The notes under the pieces: generated by a model
The model's database searches: none
The model's input: only the letters and a program-made list of their open reading frames with translations
Told to the model about the DNA's origin: nothing
In this document: in pieces, positions 1-8,124 of the stretch
Layout of the letters: each line of letters begins with the position of its first letter
Position numbering within the stretch: the first letter of the stretch is position 1
Assembly (NCBI RefSeq): GCF_937873925.1
Contig: NZ_CALNAT010000024.1
Location: forward strand, 1 to 11,348
DNA length: 11,348 nt
Reading direction: 5' to 3'
From: an uncultured Proteiniphilum sp.
Lineage (GTDB): Bacteria; Bacteroidota; Bacteroidia; Bacteroidales; Dysgonomonadaceae
Program-made: the position numbers and the translations under genes

Positions 1-256
1 CGATCAGGATGCTGTCGGGCGTAATTCTGAGGCGATAGGCTTCATCGGGATTGATGATTGCTTTGGGGATAGCATTCACCAATTTTTCGGAGACGAGGGA
101 GGAATCGGGTACTCCCAGACGGAGGAGGTGCTGTCCGGAGAGGTCAATGGTGAGCATCTTCGGTTCCGGCAACAGCTGAAATGTTTCTTTCCTCTCTGTC
201 GTGCTACAGGAGAGAAGCAATAGGGTGGTCAGCACGATGTATGTAAATATCTTCAT
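1..256 (-). CDS. Probable GH20 beta-N-acetylhexosaminidase lipoprotein, N-terminal part only
   Basis: This is the first 85 codons of a gene that runs off the left edge. The start at 256 gives a lipoprotein signal peptide with a hydrophobic stretch at residues 7-15 and a lipobox LLSC, so Cys17 would be lipidated. The mature part begins with a 'LLPEPKML' stretch and reaches 'EAYRLRITPDSILI' near residue 75. Both are typical of the small non-catalytic alpha/beta domain that precedes the GH20 barrel. GH20 enzymes remove terminal GlcNAc or GalNAc, the sugars exposed after sialic acid and galactose are trimmed. The gene starts 14 bases after the esterase stop and is probably cotranscribed with it. 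An acidic residue lies near the lipidated Cys (Glu at +4), so surface display is possible. The catalytic domain is outside the window, so the family call rests on this N-terminal pattern alone. Confidence 0.72.
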   Translation of the reverse strand, partial: MKIFTYIVLTTLLLLSCSTTERKETFQLLPEPKMLTIDLSGQHLLRLGVPDSSLVSEKLVNAIPKAIINPDEAYRLRITPDSILI

Positions 257-270
257 GTACGGGGAAATAG

Positions 271-2352
271 TTATTTTTTGTCCTGAAATTCTGATGAGAA
301 GGTGGAGGCGGGTAGTCCTGCCTCGTTGACCAGATTGCCTTCCGTGTAGGAATCCCAGCCATAGCGTACGAATGCGGGGCGGGACACTTTCTCGCAGGTC
401 ACCTCCAGACGGTTGGCCCTGATCATTGCTTTTGCCTGATAAAAAACCTTGTCTTCTCCTGCCAGTTCGATATTCCTTACAGCATTGTTATCCGACGTAC
501 GGAGAAGCTTTGTTTCACTAAAAGTGACAACCGCTTTTTCTTTCTCAAAGAATACCTCTCTGAAGAGCGGGCCACTTTTCAGAATGTTTTTTCCGTAGCT
601 GTCGGCCAGTGCCCAGCGTGCCAGACGCTCTCCCACCTCCTTTTTTTGTCTGGGGTGGACATCGGTCCGGTTACCCAGATCAGAGGAGACTACCATTCCG
701 GAGCGAGGAATCCGTTCCATCAGCCTGCGTTGACTGTCGCGGAAATGTCCCCAGGACTCACGCCCCGTCTCCATGCTCGAAAGCTGCACGTAGTAGAAAG
801 GGAAGCGCTCTTCCCAGGCGTTGCGCCAACTTTCCACCAAGATAGGGAGTAGTTGTTCATGCAGTTCCACATTATTGGCGTTAGACTCACCCTGGTACCA
901 GATAGCTCCGGCAACAGGATATTTGCTGATGGATGCCATTCCGGCTTCAAACAAGTAGGAGGGTTTGTAGGGATGTTGCTGGAGGGGATTCTCTTTCGCA
1001 CGGGCAATGTTTTGCATCCCCCGCTCACGTACCCATCCGTCGATAAAATCATTACTGTTCCAGTTGGTGAAGAAATCGGCCATCAACGGATCCCGCTCCA
1101 TCGTTCTGCGGTCAATCCACGCTTCGGTGGGAGACCCTCCGATAGCGTTCTGTATCAATCCTATCGGTACATTTAGCTCTTCCTGCAACATCCTGCCAAA
1201 ATAGTAGGCAACAGCGGAGAACTGTCTTGCCGTGAGGCTGTCGGACAGCGCCCACGCTGCGGGACGGTAATAGCCCAGCCGGTTCACCTCTGCCAGCACG
1301 TTGTCGTTCCACTCTATGGCCACCGTGGGTGCAATCTCTTTCATGTCGAAAAAGCGAAGTTGCCTGTTGGCGGCACGAGGAATATCTTTCTGTGCTGTAG
1401 AGGCATCCTGTAGCCGAAAGGCCATGTTCGATTGTCCGGAGCAGATCCACACCTCGCCCACCAGGATATCGGTCAGGCGGATACTTCTTCCCTGGTTCTC
1501 TATGGTAGCGTTGTAAGGGCCACCTGCCTTCATCGGAGGAAATTCAACCGTCCATTTTCCGTTGTGGCCGGTTTGTGCAGTGCTTGTTTTTCCCGCAAAG
1601 CAGACGGTTACTTTCGTGGCTGCATCGGCGGTTCCCCAAAACTTTACCGGCCTGTTGCGCTGCATCACCATGTGGTCAGTGAATATCTCTGGCATCTGCA
1701 GGCCGCCGTAATCACCGGTGATGGCTCCGTAGACTGTCCGCGCAATGATGCCTGCTCCTTCGGTTGTGGGGTGGAGCGCGTCGGGAAAGAGGTCGGGCCG
1801 GTTGTACAAAGGCCTGTTCAGGTCGATCAGCGGCACACGGGTCACTGCTGCTACCCGTTCAATTTCCTGTTGTACTTGCTCGTACCACACCCGGGTGCTC
1901 GACTTGAAGCGGGGGTGCCAGCTAAAGATGGGTGTCATGCGACAGATCCACACCTTAGTAGCCGGATTTTTCTCTTGGAACGAACGGATCAGGTCTATGT
2001 AATCGCGGGTAAAGTCGTCCCGAAACTTTGGCCAGTTGCGGGGATCGGTGTCGTTCAACCCCAGGTGGATTACCACGATGTCGGGTTCGAAAGCGAGTGC
2101 TTGTTCAAATACCTTCAGCTTCCGGTAGGGATTGTGGCCTTTTTGTAACAGGGTGGCGCCGCTGTGTCCGAAATTCTCCACGCGGTACGTATTGCCTAGC
2201 AGTTGCTGCAGTTGGGCAGGGTAGGTGAATGCCCGGTCATCGATCTTGTAGCCGTAGGTGACGGAGTTTCCCACGCAGGCTACTTTCGTCCGTTCTGCAA
2301 AGAGCAGTGTCGGGATAAGAAACAAAACAAACAGTATACTTTTCTTTATCAT
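271..2352 (-). CDS. nanS: Two-domain sialate O-acetylesterase (NanS/EstA-like)
   Basis: This 693-residue protein is predicted to be exported and to remove O-acetyl esters from sialic acids so that sialidase can act. A Sec signal peptide ends near Ala19; there is no lipobox. Domain 1 (about residues 20-210) is an SGNH hydrolase: GNS with Ser30, Gly62-His63-Ser64-Gly65, the GxND block at 98-101, and D191/H194 in the DxxH block. Domain 2 (about 218-690) is a second esterase of the SASA type. It has an N-terminal beta region, then SGQSNM at 305-310 with nucleophile Ser308, the IGGSPTEAW block near 404-412, YQGESN at 486-491, and D563-V-H565-P. Two catalytic domains in about 77 kDa match the NanS/EstA esterases described from Tannerella and Bacteroides. 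It starts 9 bases after the upstream esterase gene. Activity at a given O-acetyl position cannot be read from the sequence, and xylan or other acetyl esters are possible alternatives. Confidence 0.88.
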   Translation of the reverse strand: MIKKSILFVLFLIPTLLFAERTKVACVGNSVTYGYKIDDRAFTYPAQLQQLLGNTYRVENFGHSGATLLQKGHNPYRKLKVFEQALAFEPDIVVIHLGLNDTDPRNWPKFRDDFTRDYIDLIRSFQEKNPATKVWICRMTPIFSWHPRFKSSTRVWYEQVQQEIERVAAVTRVPLIDLNRPLYNRPDLFPDALHPTTEGAGIIARTVYGAITGDYGGLQMPEIFTDHMVMQRNRPVKFWGTADAATKVTVCFAGKTSTAQTGHNGKWTVEFPPMKAGGPYNATIENQGRSIRLTDILVGEVWICSGQSNMAFRLQDASTAQKDIPRAANRQLRFFDMKEIAPTVAIEWNDNVLAEVNRLGYYRPAAWALSDSLTARQFSAVAYYFGRMLQEELNVPIGLIQNAIGGSPTEAWIDRRTMERDPLMADFFTNWNSNDFIDGWVRERGMQNIARAKENPLQQHPYKPSYLFEAGMASISKYPVAGAIWYQGESNANNVELHEQLLPILVESWRNAWEERFPFYYVQLSSMETGRESWGHFRDSQRRLMERIPRSGMVVSSDLGNRTDVHPRQKKEVGERLARWALADSYGKNILKSGPLFREVFFEKEKAVVTFSETKLLRTSDNNAVRNIELAGEDKVFYQAKAMIRANRLEVTCEKVSRPAFVRYGWDSYTEGNLVNEAGLPASTFSSEFQDKK

Positions 2353-2361
2353 GGGATATAC

Positions 2362-3018
2362 TTACAGATAAGGTTTCAAAATCTCTACCCACTTCAGGTA
2401 ACCTTCACCCATCAGGTGGAGACCATCATTGCTGTATCGGGGATCCAGCTTGTCACTCCCGGGTATTATGAAATGGCTGTAAAGGTCTACAAATATGATC
2501 GATTGGGATGTCGCTATCTCTTTCAAGCGCTCATTTAACGAAGCAATGGCTCTCCCGTGTCTGGTATGTCCTTCAAACATCCCGTAGCAGTCGTTCACGG
2601 GAAGTATGCTTTGCAGGTAGATTGCTGTTCTGGGTGACTCACACCTGATCCTGTTTACAATGTCGGCAGTCATTGACACAACCGTATCGGGGGAAGTGTT
2701 ACGGGCCAGGTCGTTGATACCAATCAATAGGAATATTTTCGCCGGTTTGCCACGCAGCAAGGGGGCCAGTCTGTCCAGTATCCCTTCGCAGATATCTCCG
2801 CTGATTCCCCGGTTTTTTATGCGCGGATCGTTAAATAATTCTGCCCATTCACCGCCATTGGTGATGCTGTTGCCAACAAAAAGGATGTCTTTCTCTGTTA
2901 CTGGCAGTTTCTCAAACAGGGAAGCACGTTGATGGTAGAAAGTGGAGTGGTTTCGTTGTTGGGCAATGGTTGTTGCCGTGGTACATGTAATGAAACACAA
3001 TAACAGAATTTTTTTCAT
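2362..3018 (-). CDS. Secreted single-domain SGNH/GDSL esterase
   Basis: This 218-residue protein has a Sec signal peptide probably cleaved after Ala19 (TIA-QQ), so it acts in the periplasm or outside the cell. It carries all SGNH blocks: GNSIT with nucleophile Ser51, NRGISGD (69-75) giving the block II Gly, GIND (100-103) with Asn102, and D198-G-L-H201 as the catalytic Asp/His. The size and motif spacing match small GDSL esterases related to PAF acetylhydrolase-like and acetyl-xylan/rhamnogalacturonan esterases. It lies directly upstream of the two-domain sialate esterase with a 9-base gap, so a role in removing acetyl groups from the same glycan is the likely job, but this is inference from context. 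The substrate is not visible in the sequence. The start at 3018 is supported by the signal peptide; no clear Shine-Dalgarno sequence precedes it. Confidence 0.85.
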   Translation of the reverse strand: MKKILLLCFITCTTATTIAQQRNHSTFYHQRASLFEKLPVTEKDILFVGNSITNGGEWAELFNDPRIKNRGISGDICEGILDRLAPLLRGKPAKIFLLIGINDLARNTSPDTVVSMTADIVNRIRCESPRTAIYLQSILPVNDCYGMFEGHTRHGRAIASLNERLKEIATSQSIIFVDLYSHFIIPGSDKLDPRYSNDGLHLMGEGYLKWVEILKPYL

Positions 3019-3091
3019 TCGGGTAAATGCTTGCGTCGTGCGCTGTATGTACAGAAAGTGAGAATAAACGCACTACTTCATTGAAAGGAAA

Positions 3092-3127
3092 CCAAAGATA
3101 GCGATAAATAATTACCGCCATCTTTGG
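3092..3127 (-). terminator. Strong RNA hairpin downstream of the SusD-like gene: attenuator, leaky terminator or mRNA stabiliser
   Basis: The element begins 23 bases after the SusD-like stop. The outer arms CCAAAGAT and ATCTTTGG pair perfectly, followed inward by GCG/CGC and TAA/TTA around a 4-base loop (3108-3111). The two positions that interrupt the stem are A-C on the plus strand (3100/3119 and 3104/3115). In the minus-strand transcript they are G-U wobbles, giving an unbroken 16-bp stem. After the stem the transcript reads UUUCCUUUCA, a U-rich but imperfect tail. Because genes in the same sense and pathway follow, a partial terminator or 3'-end stabiliser for the SusC/SusD message is more likely than a full stop. 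Which role applies cannot be told from sequence. Confidence 0.6.
3093..3100 (-). promoter_or_regulatory. Candidate -7 box (TATCTTTG) ahead of the esterase genes
   Basis: On the minus strand this reads TATCTTTG, an exact match to the Bacteroidota sigma-ABfr -7 consensus TAnnTTTG, about 75 bases upstream of the SGNH esterase start at 3018. No TTG was found at the expected -33 spacing, and the box sits inside one arm of the hairpin, so the match could be a by-product of that arm. If real, it would give the esterase and hexosaminidase genes their own promoter. Confidence 0.25.
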
Positions 3128-3150
3128 ACCTGAGTTAATATATGAAAAGA

Positions 3151-4758
3151 TTAGTATCCGGGTGTTTGCTCCAGGGCATCATCATTGTCGAGGAGACTCT
3201 TGTCTAGCGGCCACAATACTTTGTGTGTTTCTGTGGCTTCATTTAGAACCGGGTTGCCGTCGACACTTCCTTCCTGGGTGAAAACCAAGTGTTTTCCTCC
3301 TTTAGTGAGGGTCATTCTGCGTAAATCCCACCAGCGTTGACCTTCCTGTACGAATTCTTTGTCTTTCTCCCGCAGGATGGCTAATTCGTTTGTAGTGAAA
3401 TCACTTGCCGTGAAGGTAAACTCACTACTCCAGTTTGCGCCGTATGCCCGCTGGCGTACTTTATTGATGTACTCTTCCACCTTTGTATTGTCTCCTTCCA
3501 TATTGGCAATCTCTGCCAGGGACAGGTAAACCCAGGGGAGGCGGTAGAACACGAAATCGCCTACCCATTGACGGATGCCGTTCGAGTTGATGTATCCTAT
3601 GTTCTTTTTCGTGGAAACTCCCCTATAAATAAGATTTCCATCGCTGTCTTTATTATAAGAGGGTAGGAAAGTAGCATTTCGTCGTGAGTCTTTTTTGTCG
3701 AATATCTCAAAAAACTGTTTGGTGTATTCGTAGCGTTGTTGGGAAGAGGAGGTTGCAATCTGTAAAGGGTCATCAAAAAGGGTGCCATCTTCCAGATAAG
3801 CATTTTTATTGGTTTGTCCGGTACCCACATTATAGATGTACTGGTTGACTGCGTTGGAAGCTTCTCCTTCTGCATACCGTATGGCAAAAATAATTTCGTC
3901 ATTGGCTTTATTGGTAGCATCGAATACCCTCGGAAACTCCGTCAGCATTTTTAATCCGTAGTTATTGGCCACATTTTCCAGGTGTTGTTTTGCTACAGCC
4001 AGATCAGCCTGGTTCGCTGTGTTGTCTCCGGTTGTCACTTTCGCATTCCAGAGATAAACCTCCCCGATCAGCGATTCTGTGGCAGCCTTGTTCCAGTAAA
4101 CTTTCTTGCCCATGCCGTACGGATTGAAATCATTCACACTGCCAAAATAATCGAGTGATTTCTGTAAATCGCTTTTGATTTGGGCCATTACTTCTGAAGC
4201 TTTTGCACGGGGCATATAGAGTTTGGTCGGATCCAGTTCCCCATCAACAACCTCTACTCCCAGTCTCAGAGGAACTCCTCCGTAGATGCGGTACAGATCA
4301 AAATAATAGAAAGCGCGTATCCCGTATACCATTCCCAGATAATAATTCTTCTTTGCTTCAGCGATATAGTCAGCATCGGTTACTCGTGCAATAAACAGGT
4401 TGCAATTGGTGATTCTGCCGTACAGGTCCCCAAATTTAGATACGCCGGTATTGTTAGCATCGAAATTTTGCTGAATAATGGAACCGTTGTACACCGAAGA
4501 GCCGTCTCCGCTGGTACCCGAAATATAATGTCCTCCTCTAAGTTCTCCAAAAGTAATTGTGTGTTGCCAGGCTGCATCCCTCAGATGCTTGTGAATGCCG
4601 TCAATGTATCCCGTAGCATGAGCTTCGGTTTTCCAGTAGGAACCGCTACCATAATAATCAATGGGAGCCAGATCCAGTGCGTCACTGCATGAAGTGTGGG
4701 TCGCTCCGATGATCAGAAGCATCACACCTGATATGATTGTTAATTTTGTAATCTTCAT
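3151..4758 (-). CDS. SusD/RagB-family glycan-binding lipoprotein (NanU-like by context)
   Basis: This 535-residue outer-membrane lipoprotein should bind the glycan or sialic acid at the cell surface and cap the SusC partner. The signal peptide ends in a lipobox (THTSC) with Cys24 lipidated, followed by Ser-Asp, which suits Bacteroidota surface export. Family hallmarks are visible. The N-terminal region after DLAPIDYY has an aromatic 'YWKTEAHA' stretch. TPR-like helices lie in the middle (for example AATESLIGEVYLWNAK). Near the C-terminus are 'YINKVRQRAYG', the REKDKEFVQEGQRWWDLRR block and the closing 'LWPLDKSLLDNDDALEQTPGY'-type ending, all typical of SusD/RagB. The length is normal. The gene starts 22 bases after the SusC-like stop, the usual arrangement for this pair. 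By comparison with Tannerella it is probably NanU-like, but ligand specificity is inferred only from the neighbouring sialidase and esterases. Confidence 0.93.
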   Translation of the reverse strand: MKITKLTIISGVMLLIIGATHTSCSDALDLAPIDYYGSGSYWKTEAHATGYIDGIHKHLRDAAWQHTITFGELRGGHYISGTSGDGSSVYNGSIIQQNFDANNTGVSKFGDLYGRITNCNLFIARVTDADYIAEAKKNYYLGMVYGIRAFYYFDLYRIYGGVPLRLGVEVVDGELDPTKLYMPRAKASEVMAQIKSDLQKSLDYFGSVNDFNPYGMGKKVYWNKAATESLIGEVYLWNAKVTTGDNTANQADLAVAKQHLENVANNYGLKMLTEFPRVFDATNKANDEIIFAIRYAEGEASNAVNQYIYNVGTGQTNKNAYLEDGTLFDDPLQIATSSSQQRYEYTKQFFEIFDKKDSRRNATFLPSYNKDSDGNLIYRGVSTKKNIGYINSNGIRQWVGDFVFYRLPWVYLSLAEIANMEGDNTKVEEYINKVRQRAYGANWSSEFTFTASDFTTNELAILREKDKEFVQEGQRWWDLRRMTLTKGGKHLVFTQEGSVDGNPVLNEATETHKVLWPLDKSLLDNDDALEQTPGY

Positions 4759-4780
4759 AATGTTGGATTTCTAAAGATGT

Positions 4781-7700
4781 TTAAAATGTTAAGTTAATAC
4801 CAAATAACAGGGTCCGTGGTAGGCCGTAACCAGTTCCGCTTGCTACCCCTGCACCAATGGCTCGTTCGGGACTGGCAATGGGTGCTGCGGTTAGATAACC
4901 CAGGTTCTGGCCAGTAATGGATACATTCATCGCCTGCATATAGAGCTTTTTTGCTATGTTTTGCGGTAACGAATAAGCCAGGGAAATCTCTCGAAAAGCC
5001 AGGTAGTCACCTTTATAAGCGAAAAGAGTGGAAGGCCGGTTTACGTTACCTGTTCCAAGTTGATCGGCCCATACATAGCGTGGATATTTAGCGTTCGGGT
5101 TCTCCGGCGACCAAGTGTCAAATACATCTGTAGTTGTGTTGTACGTTCCCTGCATAGCTCCCAGGAACCAGGGAGTAGTGTTGTCATACGTATAGAAGCC
5201 CAAACCGAAATCAAAACGGCCATACAACATAAAGTTTTTATATTTAAAAGTGGTGTTAAATCCACCGGTCCAGCGTGGGGTTGTATTTCCGATTACAATC
5301 CGATCGAAGCTATCGATCACGCCGTCTCCATTGATGTCTTCCCATTTGGCATCTCCCGGTTCAATTAAAATGGCGTTTCTTTTTTGTGCTTCTGTCAAAG
5401 CAGCGTAAGCCGCAGGTCCGTACTGATATTTTCCCTGGTCGTTTCCAGTCTTTACCACGAGGTTTCCTGGAATTTCATCCACACTTTTGTAAATACCGTT
5501 AAATTGATAACCGACCAAGAGACCTGGTTCCTGTCCTTCCTGATAACCGCCAACGAAGATCTTTCCATCTTCCTCCAATCCTGTTTCCGGATTAATTACT
5601 TTTTTGCCGGTGTAGATCTCTATCCCGCCTTGTCGGTTTCTTTCCAAACCGTTGGCGGGCAGCGAGATAATTTTGTTTTTGTTGTAGGTGATATTTCCTT
5701 TCATCTCCCAGCTGAAGTCCTCTGTCCGAATGATCCTGCCTGACAACTCCAATTCCAATCCCCTGTTTCTGAATTCGCCGTTATTATTGGTGATAGAAGA
5801 GAAACCCGTGGTCGAGGGTAAGGCAAAGGCTGCATATTTGTCCATGGTAAGACGGCTGTAGTAGGTTAGATTGGCGTTTAGTCTGTTTTCAAAGAAGCTA
5901 ACGTCTGTTCCTACCTCAAAGGTGCGTGTTTTTTCCCATCTCAGTCCGGGATTTGGCAATGTTCCAATCAGAAAACCGGTGCGTCCGTTGTATGCCTGTG
6001 GGCTATAAGATCCTTGAAGAGTATAAGCTCCGATACCGCTTGCATTACCGTTTACACCAAAACTGGAACGTAATTTCCCAAAGGAGAGTACGGGCAGGTT
6101 CTCTTTTACAAAATCTTCATTGCCGAAAATCCATCCGGCAGATACGCCCGGAAAAAATCCCCACCGGTTATCACCTAACAGGGATGAGTAACCATCGTAC
6201 CGGAATACGCCGGAAAGCAGGTATTTTCCTTGGTAGTCATAATTTGCACGGCCAAAATAGGAGAGAATACGGTATTGTGAATGCCAGGAATCTATGTTGC
6301 GTTTGCCTTCTCCAGTGTCGGTCAGTCCCAAATCCCAAAAATCATCCGTGGGGGCTCCAGAACCGGAAGCATTGAATCCTTTGTTTCCTTTGTCGAAATA
6401 TTCGGCTCCCAGTAGCGCATCAATGTTGTGCTTCCCTGCAAATAACCGGTTGTAGTTTAACGTGGCGTTGTATGTTTGAGAAAAATCACGATCGAATTCA
6501 GCAGATGTACTGCGGGTTCTGTTCCATTTACCCGGATTGGTCTCATAATCCCGGTTGAATGATTCGTAAAATCCTTCGCTGTAATACCATTGTGCAGAAG
6601 TCCTTAATGTCAGGTTCTTGAGTAGTTTTGCCTCTGCCGATTGGATCATGGTAAATTTATCGGTCTGATTGTCTCTCATGAACCTGTTTGCCTGGTATGA
6701 CTGGTTTCCGTCGCCGGAGTTTGCACCCAGTAACATCTTGCCTTCTTCATCTTCATAACGTGCTGTAGGAGGGGTAGACTGAATACGTCCGAAATAGTTG
6801 GCTTCACTGGTCTGCGTGGGCGGCATGGATTGCCAGTTGGCGCGGTTGTAGTTAAAACTCGAGTTGGTTTTCAACCAGTCCGTTACCTTATAACTTCCAT
6901 TTAGGATAAAGCTGTAGCGTTTGTAATACGAGGTGATCGGCAGTCCTTCCGAGTGATTGTAACCCAATCCTGCATAGTAATTTCCCCTGTCGTTACCTCC
7001 TGACATATTCAGGTTGTAGTCCTGGGTAAATGAGGGGTCCACAAAACTGTATTTAGCTATGTCGGTTTCACGGTAAATGAGCATATCTGTGGGATTGATT
7101 GGATCAGGCATTGACTTCCATCCTTTCTCCAGTAAAAACTTATTGTCATCCGTTTGTTTCATCAAATTCCAAAGCATATTTTCGCCGTACACGTTCCCTG
7201 TTCCTAGTGGGGTTGATCCTGTCAGATTTCCTTTTGATGCCCAGGGCGTATTTTGATAGGCTTTTCTCATGTAGGTGATATAATCTTCTGCGCCCAGGAA
7301 AGTATAGGGGTTATTCACATAGTTGAGGCCTAATTTGGCTTTGAAGTTAAGAGATCTTTGCCCGGCCTTCCCACTTTTGGTGGTAACAAGAATTACACCA
7401 TTACTGGCCCGTGCCCCGTACAGGGCAGTTGCGCCCGCATCTTTCAGTACCTCCATGGACTCGATATCCTCCGGGTTGATGTCGTTTAGTCCGTCGCGCA
7501 GCTGTCCATCGACCATTACCAGCGGTGAGCCGGATCCATCAAGGTTGGTGCCTCCACGAAGTACTATTTGCGGGGCTGCACCCGGATTACCCGATGTCTG
7601 GATTACCCTCAGTCCCGATACCGCACCCGACAATGCTTGTGCGGGATTTGAAAATACCCCCACGGTGAGTGTTTCGTTCGAAACTTTGGCAATCGAGTTG

Positions 7701-8086
7701 GTTACCTTGCTCCTCAACTGTGTGCCGCCGTAACCGGTTACTACCACTTCTTCCAAAAGTTCCGTATCTTCCCGCAACGTTACATTTATTGAAGTTCGGT
7801 TGTTAACCGCAATAACTTGTGTTTGCATTCCCACATAAGAAAACTCCAGATTACCGGTTGACGGTACATTGGCCAATGTATAGTTGCCGCCGATATCGGT
7901 AACCGTCCCGTTTGAAGTTCCCTGTACAATGATCGTCACGCCTATAAGCGGCTCATTGAGCACATTGTCGGTAACTTTTCCACTCACTGTGATGTTTTGT
8001 GCCATCAGCGAGAAAGTGGAGAGGTACAGAAAGGAGAGGCTGACTATCCAACTCTTCATTGATTTAGCGATTTTAGAATTTTTCAT
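4781..8086 (-). CDS. SusC/RagA-family TonB-dependent outer-membrane transporter (NanO-like by context)
   Basis: This 1101-residue protein is predicted to import the sialoglycan product across the outer membrane using TonB energy. A Sec signal peptide ends at about Ala29-Gln30. Residues 33-105 form a carboxypeptidase-D regulatory-like domain (VSGKVTD...PLIGVTI). The TonB-box region EEVVVTGYG is at 112-120. The plug domain spans about 120-245 and includes 'VLKDAGATALYGARASNGVI' (213-232), the usual SusC signature. The rest is a 22-strand-type barrel ending in a terminal Phe. No STN domain is present, so signalling through a paired anti-sigma factor is unlikely. A DxNxDGxxD calcium-type loop is at 917-925 in the barrel portion. 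The gene lies 38 bases after the sialidase gene and 22 before the SusD gene. Sialic acid specificity is inferred from context. Confidence 0.95.
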   Translation of the reverse strand: MKNSKIAKSMKSWIVSLSFLYLSTFSLMAQNITVSGKVTDNVLNEPLIGVTIIVQGTSNGTVTDIGGNYTLANVPSTGNLEFSYVGMQTQVIAVNNRTSINVTLREDTELLEEVVVTGYGGTQLRSKVTNSIAKVSNETLTVGVFSNPAQALSGAVSGLRVIQTSGNPGAAPQIVLRGGTNLDGSGSPLVMVDGQLRDGLNDINPEDIESMEVLKDAGATALYGARASNGVILVTTKSGKAGQRSLNFKAKLGLNYVNNPYTFLGAEDYITYMRKAYQNTPWASKGNLTGSTPLGTGNVYGENMLWNLMKQTDDNKFLLEKGWKSMPDPINPTDMLIYRETDIAKYSFVDPSFTQDYNLNMSGGNDRGNYYAGLGYNHSEGLPITSYYKRYSFILNGSYKVTDWLKTNSSFNYNRANWQSMPPTQTSEANYFGRIQSTPPTARYEDEEGKMLLGANSGDGNQSYQANRFMRDNQTDKFTMIQSAEAKLLKNLTLRTSAQWYYSEGFYESFNRDYETNPGKWNRTRSTSAEFDRDFSQTYNATLNYNRLFAGKHNIDALLGAEYFDKGNKGFNASGSGAPTDDFWDLGLTDTGEGKRNIDSWHSQYRILSYFGRANYDYQGKYLLSGVFRYDGYSSLLGDNRWGFFPGVSAGWIFGNEDFVKENLPVLSFGKLRSSFGVNGNASGIGAYTLQGSYSPQAYNGRTGFLIGTLPNPGLRWEKTRTFEVGTDVSFFENRLNANLTYYSRLTMDKYAAFALPSTTGFSSITNNNGEFRNRGLELELSGRIIRTEDFSWEMKGNITYNKNKIISLPANGLERNRQGGIEIYTGKKVINPETGLEEDGKIFVGGYQEGQEPGLLVGYQFNGIYKSVDEIPGNLVVKTGNDQGKYQYGPAAYAALTEAQKRNAILIEPGDAKWEDINGDGVIDSFDRIVIGNTTPRWTGGFNTTFKYKNFMLYGRFDFGLGFYTYDNTTPWFLGAMQGTYNTTTDVFDTWSPENPNAKYPRYVWADQLGTGNVNRPSTLFAYKGDYLAFREISLAYSLPQNIAKKLYMQAMNVSITGQNLGYLTAAPIASPERAIGAGVASGTGYGLPRTLLFGINLTF

Positions 8087-8090
8087 ACAA

Positions 8091-8095
8091 TCTCC
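8091..8095 (-). promoter_or_regulatory. Shine-Dalgarno-like GGAGA before the SusC-like gene
   Basis: On the minus strand GGAGA lies 4 bases before the ATG at 8086. No such sequence precedes the alternative in-frame Met at residue 10 (8059), so it favours the longer start. A clear purine box is uncommon in Bacteroidota, where most genes rely on A-rich leaders. Confidence 0.4.
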
Positions 8096-8124
8096 AATTA
8101 AAAAAATTAATACTTTTTTGATTT

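Noticed and set aside
1432..2148. Long plus-strand open frame (238 codons) opposite the esterase gene
   Set aside because: It lies wholly antisense to the two-domain esterase, whose catalytic motifs are intact. The translated product has no recognisable domain and is rich in Cys, Arg and His, as expected of a shadow frame.
271..2352. Two esterase domains as a possible assembly error or frameshifted fusion
   Set aside because: The frame is open throughout, both domains carry complete motifs, and the same two-domain layout is known for NanS/EstA enzymes.
3043..3054. Small inverted repeat CTGTA-TG-TACAG upstream of the SGNH esterase
   Set aside because: Five-base arms with a two-base loop are too short to support a terminator or operator call alone, and nothing else at the site backs it.
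8096..8110. ATTAA-A5-TTAAT symmetry between the sialidase and SusC-like genes
   Set aside because: All A/T, five-base arms, in a short AT-rich gap inside an operon. It would form no stable hairpin.
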